In this document: positions 9,890-18,701 of the stretch, piece after piece
How positions within the stretch are numbered: position 1 is the first letter of the stretch
How the letters are laid out: every line of letters begins with the position of its first letter
NCBI GenBank assembly: GCA_037176905.1
Contig: JBBBWG010015668.1
Location: 3,207 to 23,994 of the forward strand
DNA length: 20,788 nt
Reading direction: 5' to 3'
DNA from: Azolla pinnata
Lineage: Eukaryota; Streptophyta; Polypodiopsida; Salviniales; Salviniaceae
Translations under genes and position numbers: made by a program
The notes under the pieces: generated by a model
Databases searched by the model: none
What the model saw: only the letters and a program-made list of their open reading frames with translations
What the model was told of the DNA's origin: nothing

Positions 9890-10860
9890 GGGAAAAACAA
9901 AAAAGTAAAGAAAAAGAAAAAGTAAAGAAAAAAAATAGAAACAAAAAGTAAAGAATAAGAAAAATGGGAACAGAAAACAAAGGCCCAGAAAAACAAAACA
10001 ATTTGTTTTTAAAAGTAAACAAAGTAAAGGATATGAAAAAAAGGCCCAAAAAAGCAAACAATTGTTTTTTGAAAATAAACAAAGTAAAGGATGTGAAAAA
10101 AAGGCCCAAAAGGCAGACAATTAAAAAAAATGAAACCAAAAAGTAAAGAATAAAAAAAAAGGGAGCAGCAAAAAAAAGGGCCCAAAAAACCAAACAGTTT
10201 AAAAAAAATAAAAAGTAAAGGACAAGAAAATTGGGAAACAGGAAAAAGAAAAAGGGCCCTTAAAAAAACAGACAATTTGTTAAAAACAAAATAAAAAGAA
10301 GAGTAAAGGACAAGAAAATGGAAACAAGAGAAAAAGGCCCAGAAAAAACAAACAATTACTTAAAAAAAGGGAAAGTAAAGAAAAAAGCAATGGAAACAGA
10401 AATAATGTGTCACAAATAAAAGTAAGGAGTAAAAGAAAATGGGAGCAGAAAAAAAAGGCCCAAAAGACAAAATAACTTTTAATAAAATTAGAAGGTAAAA
10501 GAATAAGAAAATGGGAGCAGAAAAAAAGGCCCAAATGACAAAATAGTTTTTAATAAAATTAGAATGTAAAAGAATAAGAAAATGGGAGCAGGAAAAAAGG
10601 CCCAAAAGACAAAATAATTTTTAATAAAATTAGAAGGTAAAAAAGCATAAGAAAATGGGAGCAGAAAAAAAGGCCCAAAAGACAAAATAATTTGTAATAA
10701 AAATTAGAAGGTAAAAGAATAAGAAAATGGGAGCAGAAAAAAAGGCCCAAAACAAAATAAGTTTTTATAAAATTAGAAGGTAAAAGAATAAGAAAAGGGG
10801 AACAGGAAAAAAAAGAGCCCAAAACAAAAAGGTGGGGAGGGAAAAAAAAAAAGCAGGGTA
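9890..10860. repeat. Purine-rich satellite, roughly 70 bp unit, with GGCCCA cores
   Basis: The plus strand is overwhelmingly A and G. The best-ordered part begins GTAAAAGAATAAGAAAATGG at 10495, 10566, 10637, 10711 and 10780, giving periods of 69-74 bp. A typical unit has GGGAGCAG, a run of A, GGCCCAAAA, ACAAAATAATTTTTAATAAA and AATTAGAAG. Left of 10430 the units are shorter and more diverged. Long Phe/Leu-rich frames on the complementary strand are composition artefacts. Confidence 0.9.
9983..10750. promoter_or_regulatory. Array of GGCCCA (site II/TCP-like) motifs
   Basis: GGCCCA recurs roughly once per satellite unit, near 9983, 10042, 10102, 10179, 10337, 10457, 10528, 10599, 10672 and 10744, with degenerate forms at about 10253 and 10815. 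Its complement TGGGCC is the site II element bound by TCP factors in promoters of growth-related plant genes. The array lies 1.6-2.4 kb before the Dof start codon. Function is inferred. Confidence 0.4.
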
Positions 10861-10868
10861 AAAAAAGA

Positions 10869-10903
10869 GTGGGCCCCACCCCGCCACGTGGCAGATGACG
10901 TGG
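10869..10903. promoter_or_regulatory. TCP palindrome next to a perfect G-box
   Basis: GTGGGCCCCAC at 10869-10879 matches the TCP consensus GTGGNCCC on both strands. GCCACGTGGC at 10883-10892 is a full palindromic G-box (bZIP/bHLH site), followed at once by TGACGTGG at 10896-10903. Three strong motifs within 35 bp look like a composite regulatory element upstream of the Dof gene. Confidence 0.55.
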
Positions 10904-11099
10904 AAAAAAGACAAAACATAATAGAAAAGGGGAAAAAGAAAAAGGTGAAAAAAAAAAAACAAAAAGCGCGGGAAGAGAAAAAAAGGGCGCGCCCCTTTTC
11001 TTTTTTGTTTTCCCCGCCCATTTTTTTTTCCCTCTTTTTTCCATTTCCTCCATTTTCTCTTTTTTTTGTTTTTTTTACAGTAAGAGGAAAAACGCCCGC

Positions 11100-11267
11100 T
11101 GACGTGGCCGAAGCCGAGGGCTGACGTGGCCGGGCGATCGCTGACGTGGCAGAAGCGAGCGCTGATGTGGCCGGGCGAGTGATGACGTGGACGGACGCCG
11201 TTCGCCGGCCTTGCTGACGTGGCGCCGACGTGGCCGGCCGCCGCCACGTCGGCCCCGCTGACGTGGC
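11100..11267. promoter_or_regulatory. Dense array of TGACGTGGC/ACGTGGC bZIP-type sites
   Basis: Within 168 bp, TGACGTGG occurs at 11100, 11122, 11142, 11183, 11215 and 11259. CGACGTGGC occurs at about 11226, its complement GCCACGTC at about 11243, and a TGATGTGGC variant at about 11163. TGACGTGGC is the hybrid C-box/G-box that plant bZIP factors bind in ABA, stress and unfolded-protein-response promoters. Spacing is irregular at 20-40 bp with GC-rich linkers. The array sits just before the CT-rich probable start region of the Dof transcript. Confidence 0.6.
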
Positions 11268-11335
11268 TCCTCCTCTTCTTCTTCGTCTTCTTCTTCCTCT
11301 TCTTCTTCCTCTTCTTCTTCTTCTTCTTGTCCGTA
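11268..11335. repeat. CTT/CTC microsatellite at the probable leader start
   Basis: A continuous run of CTTCTT/CTCCTC triplets sits between the ACGTGGC array and the telo-box leader. CT-rich tracts are common at or just after plant transcription starts, so the Dof transcript may begin here; that placement is inferred. Confidence 0.7.
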
Positions 11336-11753
11336 GCAGCAGACATGGCGGCTATGGAAAGCTCCGATCTCCGCCTCTAACCTCTCCTCCTTTCGCTTCC
11401 TCCTCCACCTTCTCTCGCCCTTCCTCTCCCCCTCCACCGTCTCTGCTCCGGCCGCTGCTCTCCTCCCCGAAACCCTAAAAGGACAGCAACGCGTCTTCCC
11501 TTCCTTCCGTCCTCACCGTGCTTAGGGTTTTTGCCGCCTCGCTTCTCCTTCCGCCGAGCACGTCTCTTTGCCTGCTTACCGATTCCTGGCTCGGGAGCTG
11601 CAAAGCAAAATTCCGCCATGGTTTCTTTCCCATGAGGTCGACTGATGCCCCGCTCGTCACTCCCCGCTCGTTTCTGCTTCTTCTGCTTCTTGTTCTTCGG
11701 CGTGATGGATTCAGGTGAACCCTAAAACCTGCAGGTCGCTCGAGAAGGTTTCG

Positions 11754-11969
11754 ATGGAGCTTCTGGATTTCCCGTCGTCGCTTGAAAAGGCTCCAACCTC
11801 TGCAATGGAGCTTCGGGATTTTCCATCGCCTGAGAAGCTTTCAACTTCCGCCTCCTCCTTCTCTGCATATGCGGCTTTGCGGTCTGCGATGGCAACCCCA
11901 ACGTTCGATTTCCTTCTTCCGCTGCCGAGCGTCCATGGTGGAAAAACCCTAGGATTCAATCATCCATAG
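11754..11969 (+). CDS. Upstream open reading frame, 71 codons, with 17-residue repeat
   Basis: ATG at 11754 opens a frame ending with TAG at 11967-11969. The peptide starts [17 protein letters not shown] and then repeats as [15 protein letters not shown] after 51 bp. It is out of frame with the Dof CDS and ends about 430 bp before it. It could be a regulatory uORF, a fragment of an old exon, or chance coding in a repeated leader. No homology is recognised. Confidence 0.25.
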   Translation: MELLDFPSSLEKAPTSAMELRDFPSPEKLSTSASSFSAYAALRSAMATPTFDFLLPLPSVHGGKTLGFNHP

Positions 11970-12047
11970 CTATAGCGTCCTCCATCTTTCGTGCCTGCGA
12001 AAGAAGCCCTGAATTTGGTCCCCTCAGGCCCCCGTCGATCGATCCGT

Positions 12048-12293
12048 CCTCCAGAAACCCTAGAAAGGAGCGGCCGTTTCTCCTTGCCGCGGCGATTCCT
12101 GAAACCCTAGAAAGAAGCCTGTCTTCTCTTCTCGCTGCGCCGATTCCCGAAACCCTAGAAATCCTTTCCTCTTGCCGAGATTGTGCTGCGCCGATTCCCG
12201 AAACCCTAGAAATCCTTTCCTCTTGCCGAGATTGTGCTGCGCCGATTCCCGAAACCCTAGAAATCCTTTCCTCTTGCCGAGATTGTGCGGCAG
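12048..12293. repeat. Five-unit repeat, three near-perfect 51 bp copies, each with a telo-box core
   Basis: Units starting CGATTCCCGAAACCCTAGAA lie at 12141, 12192 and 12243, with a period of exactly 51 bp. Two diverged copies precede them at about 12048 and 12093. The three last copies are essentially identical until the end of the third, which indicates recent amplification. Confidence 0.9.
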
Positions 12294-12397
12294 CGATCAC
12301 GACACAGGCAGTAACAGTCGGTGCATCTGCTTTCCTGTGCTCAAGATCGCAGGCCGATCTCTTTCTTCCGAGGGATCGAAAGGCTCCCCATCTCGCC

Positions 12398-15022
12398 ATG
12401 GATCAGAAGAGCGGCACGGCCGCAGATCAATCCCCAGGGGAGGAGGAGAACGAGCAGAAGGCGGCGGCGGCGGAGGAGGAGGAACAGCAGCAGCAGCCGT
12501 CCGTGGCCTGCCCGAGGTGCCATAGCTTCAACACCAAGTTCTGCTACTTCAACAACTACAACGTGAAGCAGCCTCGCCATTTCTGCAGGGAGTGCCAGCG
12601 CTACTGGACGGCGGGGGGCTCTCTGCGGAACGTCCCCGTGGGTGCAGGGAGGAGAAGGAACAAAGGCTCCTCCTCCCCGTCGATCGGAGCTGAGGCCGTC
12701 GCCATAGCCACGCCGTATGAGCCAGGAAGGCTCTTCAACAGCAGCGGCAGCAGCAGCAGCAGCAGCGGCAGCGGCAGCCATGGAAGAAGCTCGGGCCTCG
12801 AAGGTATGGCCGTCTCCTCCTCCTCTTCTTCCCTTCCTCCTCTCCCCGCCCTCCTCGATCCCTGCGCCTCCGCCGTCCTCTCCTTCAAGCAGCCGGCTAT
12901 GGCGCCGATCCTCTCCGAGACGGCGCAGCGCAGCCTCGCGCTCCTGCACAACCTCTCGGAAACGCAGCGCAACTTCTCCGCCCTCGCGCAGAAGCACCCC
13001 TCGGAGCTGACGCCGCAGAACATCGCCGTGCTGCAGAAGATCCACGCCGAGCTAACGCAGCACAACCTCGGCGCGGCTCTGCAGAAGAGCGGCGCGGGCT
13101 CCTCCTCCTCCGAGGCAGCAGCAGCAGCAGCAGCAGCAACGCAGGAGGCGCTGCAGAAGGCATTCCACCCCCAAACGGCGCTCGAAACGCAGCACAGGAA
13201 TCGCCCCGAAACGCAGAGGAGGTATCCGCCCGAAACGCAGCCTCAGAGGACGCCGTTTCTGCAGCAGAAGCACCCGCCCGACATGCAGGCGCATCAGAGC
13301 ACGGCGTTCCTGCAGCGGAGAGATTGTTCCCACGGTGGCGGAGATGTCAGGGTGAGCAAGAGCTTCTCCTCCACCGCCACCGCAGAGACCATGGAGAAGA
13401 AGCCTGACAGAAACGTTTCTCTAGACCTGAAGCTCTGCAAGGACAACGGGAAGCAGAAGATGGATGAGAGGCTTCCGCCCTCTACGAGCTTTGCGGAGGA
13501 TGAGAAGACGGCGACGATGCATCATCATCATCATCATCATCATCCTCACCCTTACCCTCCTCAGCTTCCCGCTGCTTTCGCAAAGCAGGATCTTCTGCCC
13601 TCTCTACCCGGCGCAGATCACGATGAATCGACTTGTTGCTCGTCGGTGACAGCTGCTCTCGCTTGCTCCTCCTCGGGGGCCGTGTCTCATCCTGCTACTG
13701 CCGTCGCCGTGCCGGCATCCACCATTCTTCCTCCTGCCGGATTCGTGAACCCATCTCCATTGATGTTTCATCCATGGTTATGGCCTTTCATTCTCAACAG
13801 CACCGGAGCTTTGTTTGCTGCAGGGATCCCTAGGATCGATCCATCTTTTGCAGCGGCTGTTAGTGCTATGGCACTAGCTCAGAGCGATCCCACCTTGGCA
13901 GCGAGAATTGCAGCTATGGCTTCTTTGGGTGGAGCGATGCCTTGTGTGGGTGGGGCAATGCCCTCCACTGGACCAATGGCTTCTTTACATGGAATAATAG
14001 CTTCTTTGAATGGAGCTATGCCGCCCTCGAATGGAGCTTTGCATTGCAATGGAGTTTTGGCTTCTATGAATGGAGCTATGCCTTGCAATGGGGTCATGGC
14101 TTCTGCGAATGGAGCTATGCCTTCTGCGAACGGAGTTATGACTTCTGGGAATGGAGCCATGCCTTCCAATGGAATTATGGCTTCTGTGAATGGAGCTATG
14201 TCTTCCAATGGAGTTATGGCTTCTGTGAATGGAGCCACGCCTTCCAACCCTCAAGCTTATCAATCTTCCACGGTTTCAAGCGATCCAGCTTTGGTGGCTT
14301 CCGACGGTATTCGCCATCCTTCCAATCAAGCTTCTGTAGGTTCTAACTGCATCCCGCAAGCGGCGTTCGCATTGAATCCTAGCGTTCCTCAACAGCACCA
14401 TGGTCAAGCTTCGATGGTTCAGAATGGTGCTCCACCTGCAGCATCGGCTGCTCCCCAACTTGATCCAGCTCTCATGGCTCGCATCGCAGCTTTAGCTTCA
14501 GGAAGTATGTCTCCTATCGATCCTTCGCTTACAGCTGCTTTAGCTGCTGGCTATCTTCAGTGGCAACAGCAAGCATGGAATCCTTATGCATGGATGTTCC
14601 CATGGAACCTTCAGTGGAACGCATCGAACTCTAGTGTAAATGCAAATACGAATATAAATATGAATACCAATATTGCGAGTGCTAGTACAGCTGATGGTGC
14701 GAGTGCTGTGAGCAAAAGGCCTCGATCTCCCCCAGCGAATGAAGAGCAAATATCTGCTCTCCAAAGTCACAAGTTATCCAAAACTGAAATTGAAGCTGAA
14801 GCAGAAGCTGATAATGGAAAAAGGAACCATGGCAATGGCTTGTCGTTGGCGTCCCCTCATACATTAAGTTCAGTAGGTGCTTCTGGTTCTTTCAACCTTC
14901 TTCAATCTAATGGTGACCTTGCTCAGAAAACCATGGTTCTTCATCAAGGACTAGAGGAATTGGATCAACAGTCTAAACCTTGTAATCAAGTTCAATCAGT
15001 TGTCTCCCAAGAAGGTACCTGA
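12398..15022 (+). CDS. Dof zinc-finger transcription factor, CDF/COG1-like finger, unusually long
   Basis: An 874-residue nuclear DNA-binding protein. The Dof finger spans residues 38-89: [31 protein letters not shown] and [13 protein letters not shown], with zinc ligands C38, C41, C63 and C66 in the canonical CX2CX21CX2C spacing. Dof fingers bind AAAG cores. The YWTAGG and [10 protein letters not shown] features match cycling Dof factors and COG1. Downstream are a Ser tract, an eight-Ala run (240-247), an LDLKL segment (342-346) that fits the EAR repressor pattern LxLxL, an eight-His tract (375-382), Trp-rich segments near 460 and 722-742, Asn-Gly-Met repeats (about 508-617) and a basic SKRPRSPP (772-779). 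Most Dof proteins are 200-500 residues. The start is chosen for its GCCATGG context just before the finger. No intron is evident. Base composition falls from GC-rich to AT-richer along the gene. Confidence 0.93.
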   Translation: MDQKSGTAADQSPGEEENEQKAAAAEEEEQQQQPSVACPRCHSFNTKFCYFNNYNVKQPRHFCRECQRYWTAGGSLRNVPVGAGRRRNKGSSSPSIGAEAVAIATPYEPGRLFNSSGSSSSSSGSGSHGRSSGLEGMAVSSSSSSLPPLPALLDPCASAVLSFKQPAMAPILSETAQRSLALLHNLSETQRNFSALAQKHPSELTPQNIAVLQKIHAELTQHNLGAALQKSGAGSSSSEAAAAAAAATQEALQKAFHPQTALETQHRNRPETQRRYPPETQPQRTPFLQQKHPPDMQAHQSTAFLQRRDCSHGGGDVRVSKSFSSTATAETMEKKPDRNVSLDLKLCKDNGKQKMDERLPPSTSFAEDEKTATMHHHHHHHHPHPYPPQLPAAFAKQDLLPSLPGADHDESTCCSSVTAALACSSSGAVSHPATAVAVPASTILPPAGFVNPSPLMFHPWLWPFILNSTGALFAAGIPRIDPSFAAAVSAMALAQSDPTLAARIAAMASLGGAMPCVGGAMPSTGPMASLHGIIASLNGAMPPSNGALHCNGVLASMNGAMPCNGVMASANGAMPSANGVMTSGNGAMPSNGIMASVNGAMSSNGVMASVNGATPSNPQAYQSSTVSSDPALVASDGIRHPSNQASVGSNCIPQAAFALNPSVPQQHHGQASMVQNGAPPAASAAPQLDPALMARIAALASGSMSPIDPSLTAALAAGYLQWQQQAWNPYAWMFPWNLQWNASNSSVNANTNINMNTNIASASTADGASAVSKRPRSPPANEEQISALQSHKLSKTEIEAEAEADNGKRNHGNGLSLASPHTLSSVGASGSFNLLQSNGDLAQKTMVLHQGLEELDQQSKPCNQVQSVVSQEGT
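13925..14250. repeat. In-frame minisatellite inside the Dof CDS
   Basis: Units of about 30 bp, partly paired into about 60 bp, repeat variants of GCTTCTGNGAATGGAGCTATG. They encode [12 protein letters not shown] and related steps. All length changes are multiples of three and no stop interrupts, consistent with a translated, probably disordered, variable-length linker. Confidence 0.85.
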
Positions 15023-18000
15023 GGGAAAAGTTTTCCAGTTTAGGCTCGCTTAGTCCTTAACATATATGTATACTTTGTGCATCTGATGACCATAAACGAA
15101 GTGAAAACACATATATTCAAGTTTTCACCAACCACATATTGAAGGAAAAAATGTCAACTAACTAATCCATATATGAGTTTTTCGCCGCTGATCATTCGCT
15201 TGGACATTTGATGTATATGTCTTCTGATTGATGAATGAAGGAGCATAAAACTGTATACCCAACTGATACGAGTCTTTTTAGTAGAGAATGTGAAGACTCT
15301 CTTGTACAGCCCAGATTCATTATTACTGTTTTCTTCAGTGTAGATTAGAAGTACCATCATAGCGATGATGGAGCCATTACTTATTATGCGAATAGGCTTT
15401 TGTAAGTTCAGCTTAGGGTAGAGGAAGAGAACCCTGGAACAGATTCTGAAGTGATCAGTCTAAGAATGGGGCAAATGATTGGCATGGATCATGTGAACAC
15501 TTTATAGTGGAGGTACTTCCTCTTGAAGCATGTATGTATTGATACTGTTTCCTCCAGTCTCACTCTCCTGCCATGAGGTGAAGCCAAACAGAATAATGAG
15601 CTGGAAATGGGAGTAATGTTTGTATGAACAAAGCCCAGATTTAGAAGATAGCCCTGGAGGTCGGTGCAATGGTTCAGCAATGAGAAGATCTTCCTCGCAC
15701 CATTGTAACTTGGCGTTCATACAAACAGGTAAGTTTTGTGATTGTGTATTAGTTTGTGCAGTGTGTTAAGATCTTGTAAGCTCTTGGTATTCATACGAGC
15801 ATGCTATTCAGGCTTTGATGTATTAGTCTGTCCAAGGTGTGAGTATCTTGTAATATTACATTGATGGTGTATATCCGTTCGGCTTTATACAAAGAGTTTG
15901 CATACATGAATGCAGTATTATGATTTCAACAACTAGTCTAAGAGCTAAGAATCTTATTATGCAGATCAATCTCTTGATCTGTAATGCCCACATGTCATCT
16001 CTTCTTTCATATAATTAACCACCATATCTCTGCTAATGAGCTTCACGAGTGATAACGTATTATTACTTGTTCTCTCAGGATGTTGATAATGAAACTTCCT
16101 AGAGGTTGTGGGATATTCATAAAAGATTCGTGGTAGGTTTTCCTATGTTCCATCATCAAGGGTGTAGCTTCGCATTAGCAAATTCACAGGAAAAAAGTGT
16201 AAGTAGTTAGTTGCACATGATCTTGGAGCCTAGAGCTGATTTCATAATCATAATTGGGTTCTTTGGCAACCATGATTGGAGGTACAATCTCTAAACTCAA
16301 GAGTGATTACATGTGATTCTGGCTGAAAGTCATTGTTTTGGTTGGAAAAGATTGATATAAGGACCACCAAGTTACTGGTGGTTATTGCCCACCTTGTTAC
16401 GATTGCTTGATGTGGTATTTGCATTATCTTGTGACAATTATACATGATCATCCCCTGGCTTGAATTGTAGGTTGCTCTAGAGAGAAAATGCAGATATATT
16501 GCCTTCCTATGAATGGCTCGACCATGGTTAAAGAGAAGTATGTCGAACCTCATGGAGTCGGGACTTGACAAAAACTTCAATGGCGTACATCTTTCAAAGG
16601 CTATTGGGGCGAGGCAAATGGTCTTCTGATGCACATCTCTACTTTGCAAAGTGCACTACTGATTCACTGCAGCAAGCTCTGGAAAGAACAAAAAGCCAGA
16701 GTTGATAATCTCTTGTTGGTGGTTACTGAAAACAATGGGAGATTGCCAGGAGCTGCAGGCGATTGCTCTTGCGGAAGAAAATACTTTGGTAATCGAAATC
16801 GGAGTTGATGATGTTTGGAGAGCTCCTCGCATCACTGTGTCACTACTAATATGGCTGGGTAACTAACCTGTGAAATGGTAGCAGCAAAGTAATATCTCGA
16901 TGCTATTTGACACCAATACAATGGGTATATGTGCAGTTTACCCAAATTGATCAGAAATTAGAAAGATGGAAATTGCTTCTCTTTCCGAGATATTGGGGAT
17001 TTCGATACAATTGGGATAAGCGGATTTCTTTCGTGTTTGCTGGTAGACAGGGAGTCTGGGAGCATGTGTTTGGAAACCGAAAGGAGTATCGATGTGGCAA
17101 TTTTATCTATTGATGCAAGTCAAAATGTTTTCTGTCAGAAGGATTTTTGACTTTCATGTCCGCGATTCAGAATATTACATTACCTATGGGTAGTGGATGC
17201 TCCTTAGTATGTAAAATTGTAGTTGTTTTTTACACATGTTTATTAATATACATTTGTGTGTTTTCAAACAAAAAAAAAGCATGTTATGGAGACTTTGGGT
17301 TAGCACTAATTATCACTCATTACTTTTGTATTATGCTAATCTAATTGGCCTCCATCCAGTCGCTGATTCCCTAATCTTACCACCAACATTGATACACAGC
17401 CTTGCAGTTAGCTCATTAATAAATAGCGATCACTTTGATTAATCGGCCGAACATGCGATCGATTGTTAAGTCCATTACCTTAGCAGTTTATAATTTGGAA
17501 TAATTATGAATGATATGGTTATTTCAGCACCACCTACTCTTTATTCTCATTTTCTGGGCGGTCAATTTTGTAAGTTTGTTTAACTTTTGCATGATGCGAA
17601 TCTAATTTGGCATTCATCACCATCCGATCTTGGATTTTTCTTGAAATCAATTTGGATTCCACATTTTGTTAATTTATGTCATTAATCGCTATTCAATCGC
17701 CCATCCGGCAATCTTACAACTAATATCGCAATACAAAACCTTGCGATGAATCTATTGGATAGTGATTGATAACTGTGATTAATCGATGGATCGACATTTG
17801 GATCCCTTACCTTAATTAATTAATTGAATTCAAGCTAATCACTGCAGTTCGAATCCCTTACCTTAATTAATTGAATTGAAATTAATCACCACATGCTGGA
17901 TTAGTCTCTGACCTGTCTAGTGTCCAGCTTTTGTTCCTGTTTTTCCTTCTTTTTTTCCAATCGTTTTTGGGCTAGTCAAACACGTGTAGATTCTCTGATC

Positions 18001-18120
18001 TAAAGAGGGTGCTTTCAGCAAAATCTAATGACTTTGAACAACCATTCCGAGCTATAATTGTTTGTGACCAAAGAAAGAAATTCGGCAAAACAAGAGAGAA
18101 AAAGAGACTATAGAAAAGAA
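15023..18120. other. Dof 3' UTR and intergenic DNA
   Basis: AT-rich sequence without a recognised gene. A short diverged duplication starts with TGTATTAG at 15744 and 15819. A larger diverged direct repeat lies at about 17331-17490 and 17590-17830, sharing GCGATCA/GTGATTGAT, TTGATTAATCG and the CCTTACCTTA end. A 44 bp tandem copy of CCCTTACCTTAATTAATT lies at about 17812 and 17856. Short reading frames at 16248-16649 and 16907-17113 match nothing I know. Confidence 0.5.
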
Positions 18121-18204
18121 TACATGCCAAATTATGTGGAGATTTTTACAAGAACAAAATGGTTCTTCAATCCATCAATGATACACAAATACAAGAAGGG
18201 CTCA

Positions 18205-18455
18205 TTTACATATATATGTATATATATATAGAGAGAGAGATACATATGTACATATGTATATATATATATATGATAGAGGGGATATCTTTAGCATAATACC
18301 TCTAAATGTAGTGGCAAAAAAAAGGGGCTTGTTATCCATCCCCACACCAATTATTGATAACACATGAAAAGAATAGTGCCACCTTCAAAGTCTTCTCTTG
18401 CTGCCAATTATTTGATGCCACAATTTGGTAAGCAAGCAAAAAGAGTGAGGATGAC

Positions 18456-18486
<31 letters not shown>

Positions 18487-18535
18487 ACTACAACTATGAG
18501 CCTAATGTGTGTGTGTGTGTGTGTATGTATACATT
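18205..18535. repeat. TA, GA and TG microsatellites downstream of the kinase gene
   Basis: TATATG/TATATA runs occupy about 18207-18271, with a GA run at 18227-18240. A second GA run lies at 18470-18486 and a TG run at 18505-18524. They lie in the likely 3' flank of the minus-strand kinase gene. Confidence 0.85.
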
Positions 18536-18701
18536 AATGATTTGAAAGGGGATTAAAAAAGAAAAGAATGAATGGAGAATTTTTCTTCTAGATTGCATGT
18601 GTCTGTTCTCCAGCAAAACACAAAGGGAAGCTCTCAAAAGATGGTGGCAAAATGATGTGAGAAAAAAGAAGGGGTTTCATGATGAAGCCCAATAGTTGTT
18701 G

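Larger units (their letters stand above)
11336..12397 (+). promoter_or_regulatory. Long probable 5' leader of the Dof gene with telo-boxes
   Basis: Perfect telo-boxes AAACCCTAA occur at 11470-11478 and, inverted, at 11522-11530. AACCCTA-type motifs recur near 11719, 11943, 12056, 12103, 12151, 12202 and 12253. Telo-boxes near the start site are typical of plant promoters active in dividing tissue. At least ten upstream ATGs precede the main start, so the leader is probably either spliced or translationally restrictive. I could not place the transcription start or a leader intron with confidence. Confidence 0.45.

Noticed and set aside
9692..10685. Phe/Leu-rich minus-strand frames resembling transmembrane proteins
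   Set aside because: They are the complement of an A/G-rich satellite. Hydrophobicity is forced by TTT/CTT codons and the repeat unit is not a multiple of three overall.
11075..11437. Minus-strand frame with a Glu run over the bZIP-site array
   Set aside because: The Glu run is the CTT microsatellite read backwards. The rest is GC-rich promoter sequence without domain features.
12341..13333. Antisense frames opposite the Dof gene
   Set aside because: They are shadows of a GC-rich coding sequence with serine and alanine runs; the Dof domain on the plus strand is unambiguous.
13879..14263. Antisense repeat frames (IAPFTEA-like and HRSHNS-like)
   Set aside because: They mirror the coding minisatellite of the Dof gene; multiple frames are open because the unit is a multiple of three.
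16248..17113. Short frames in the Dof-kinase intergenic region
   Set aside because: No recognised motif, no splice partners and no codon bias that I can see.
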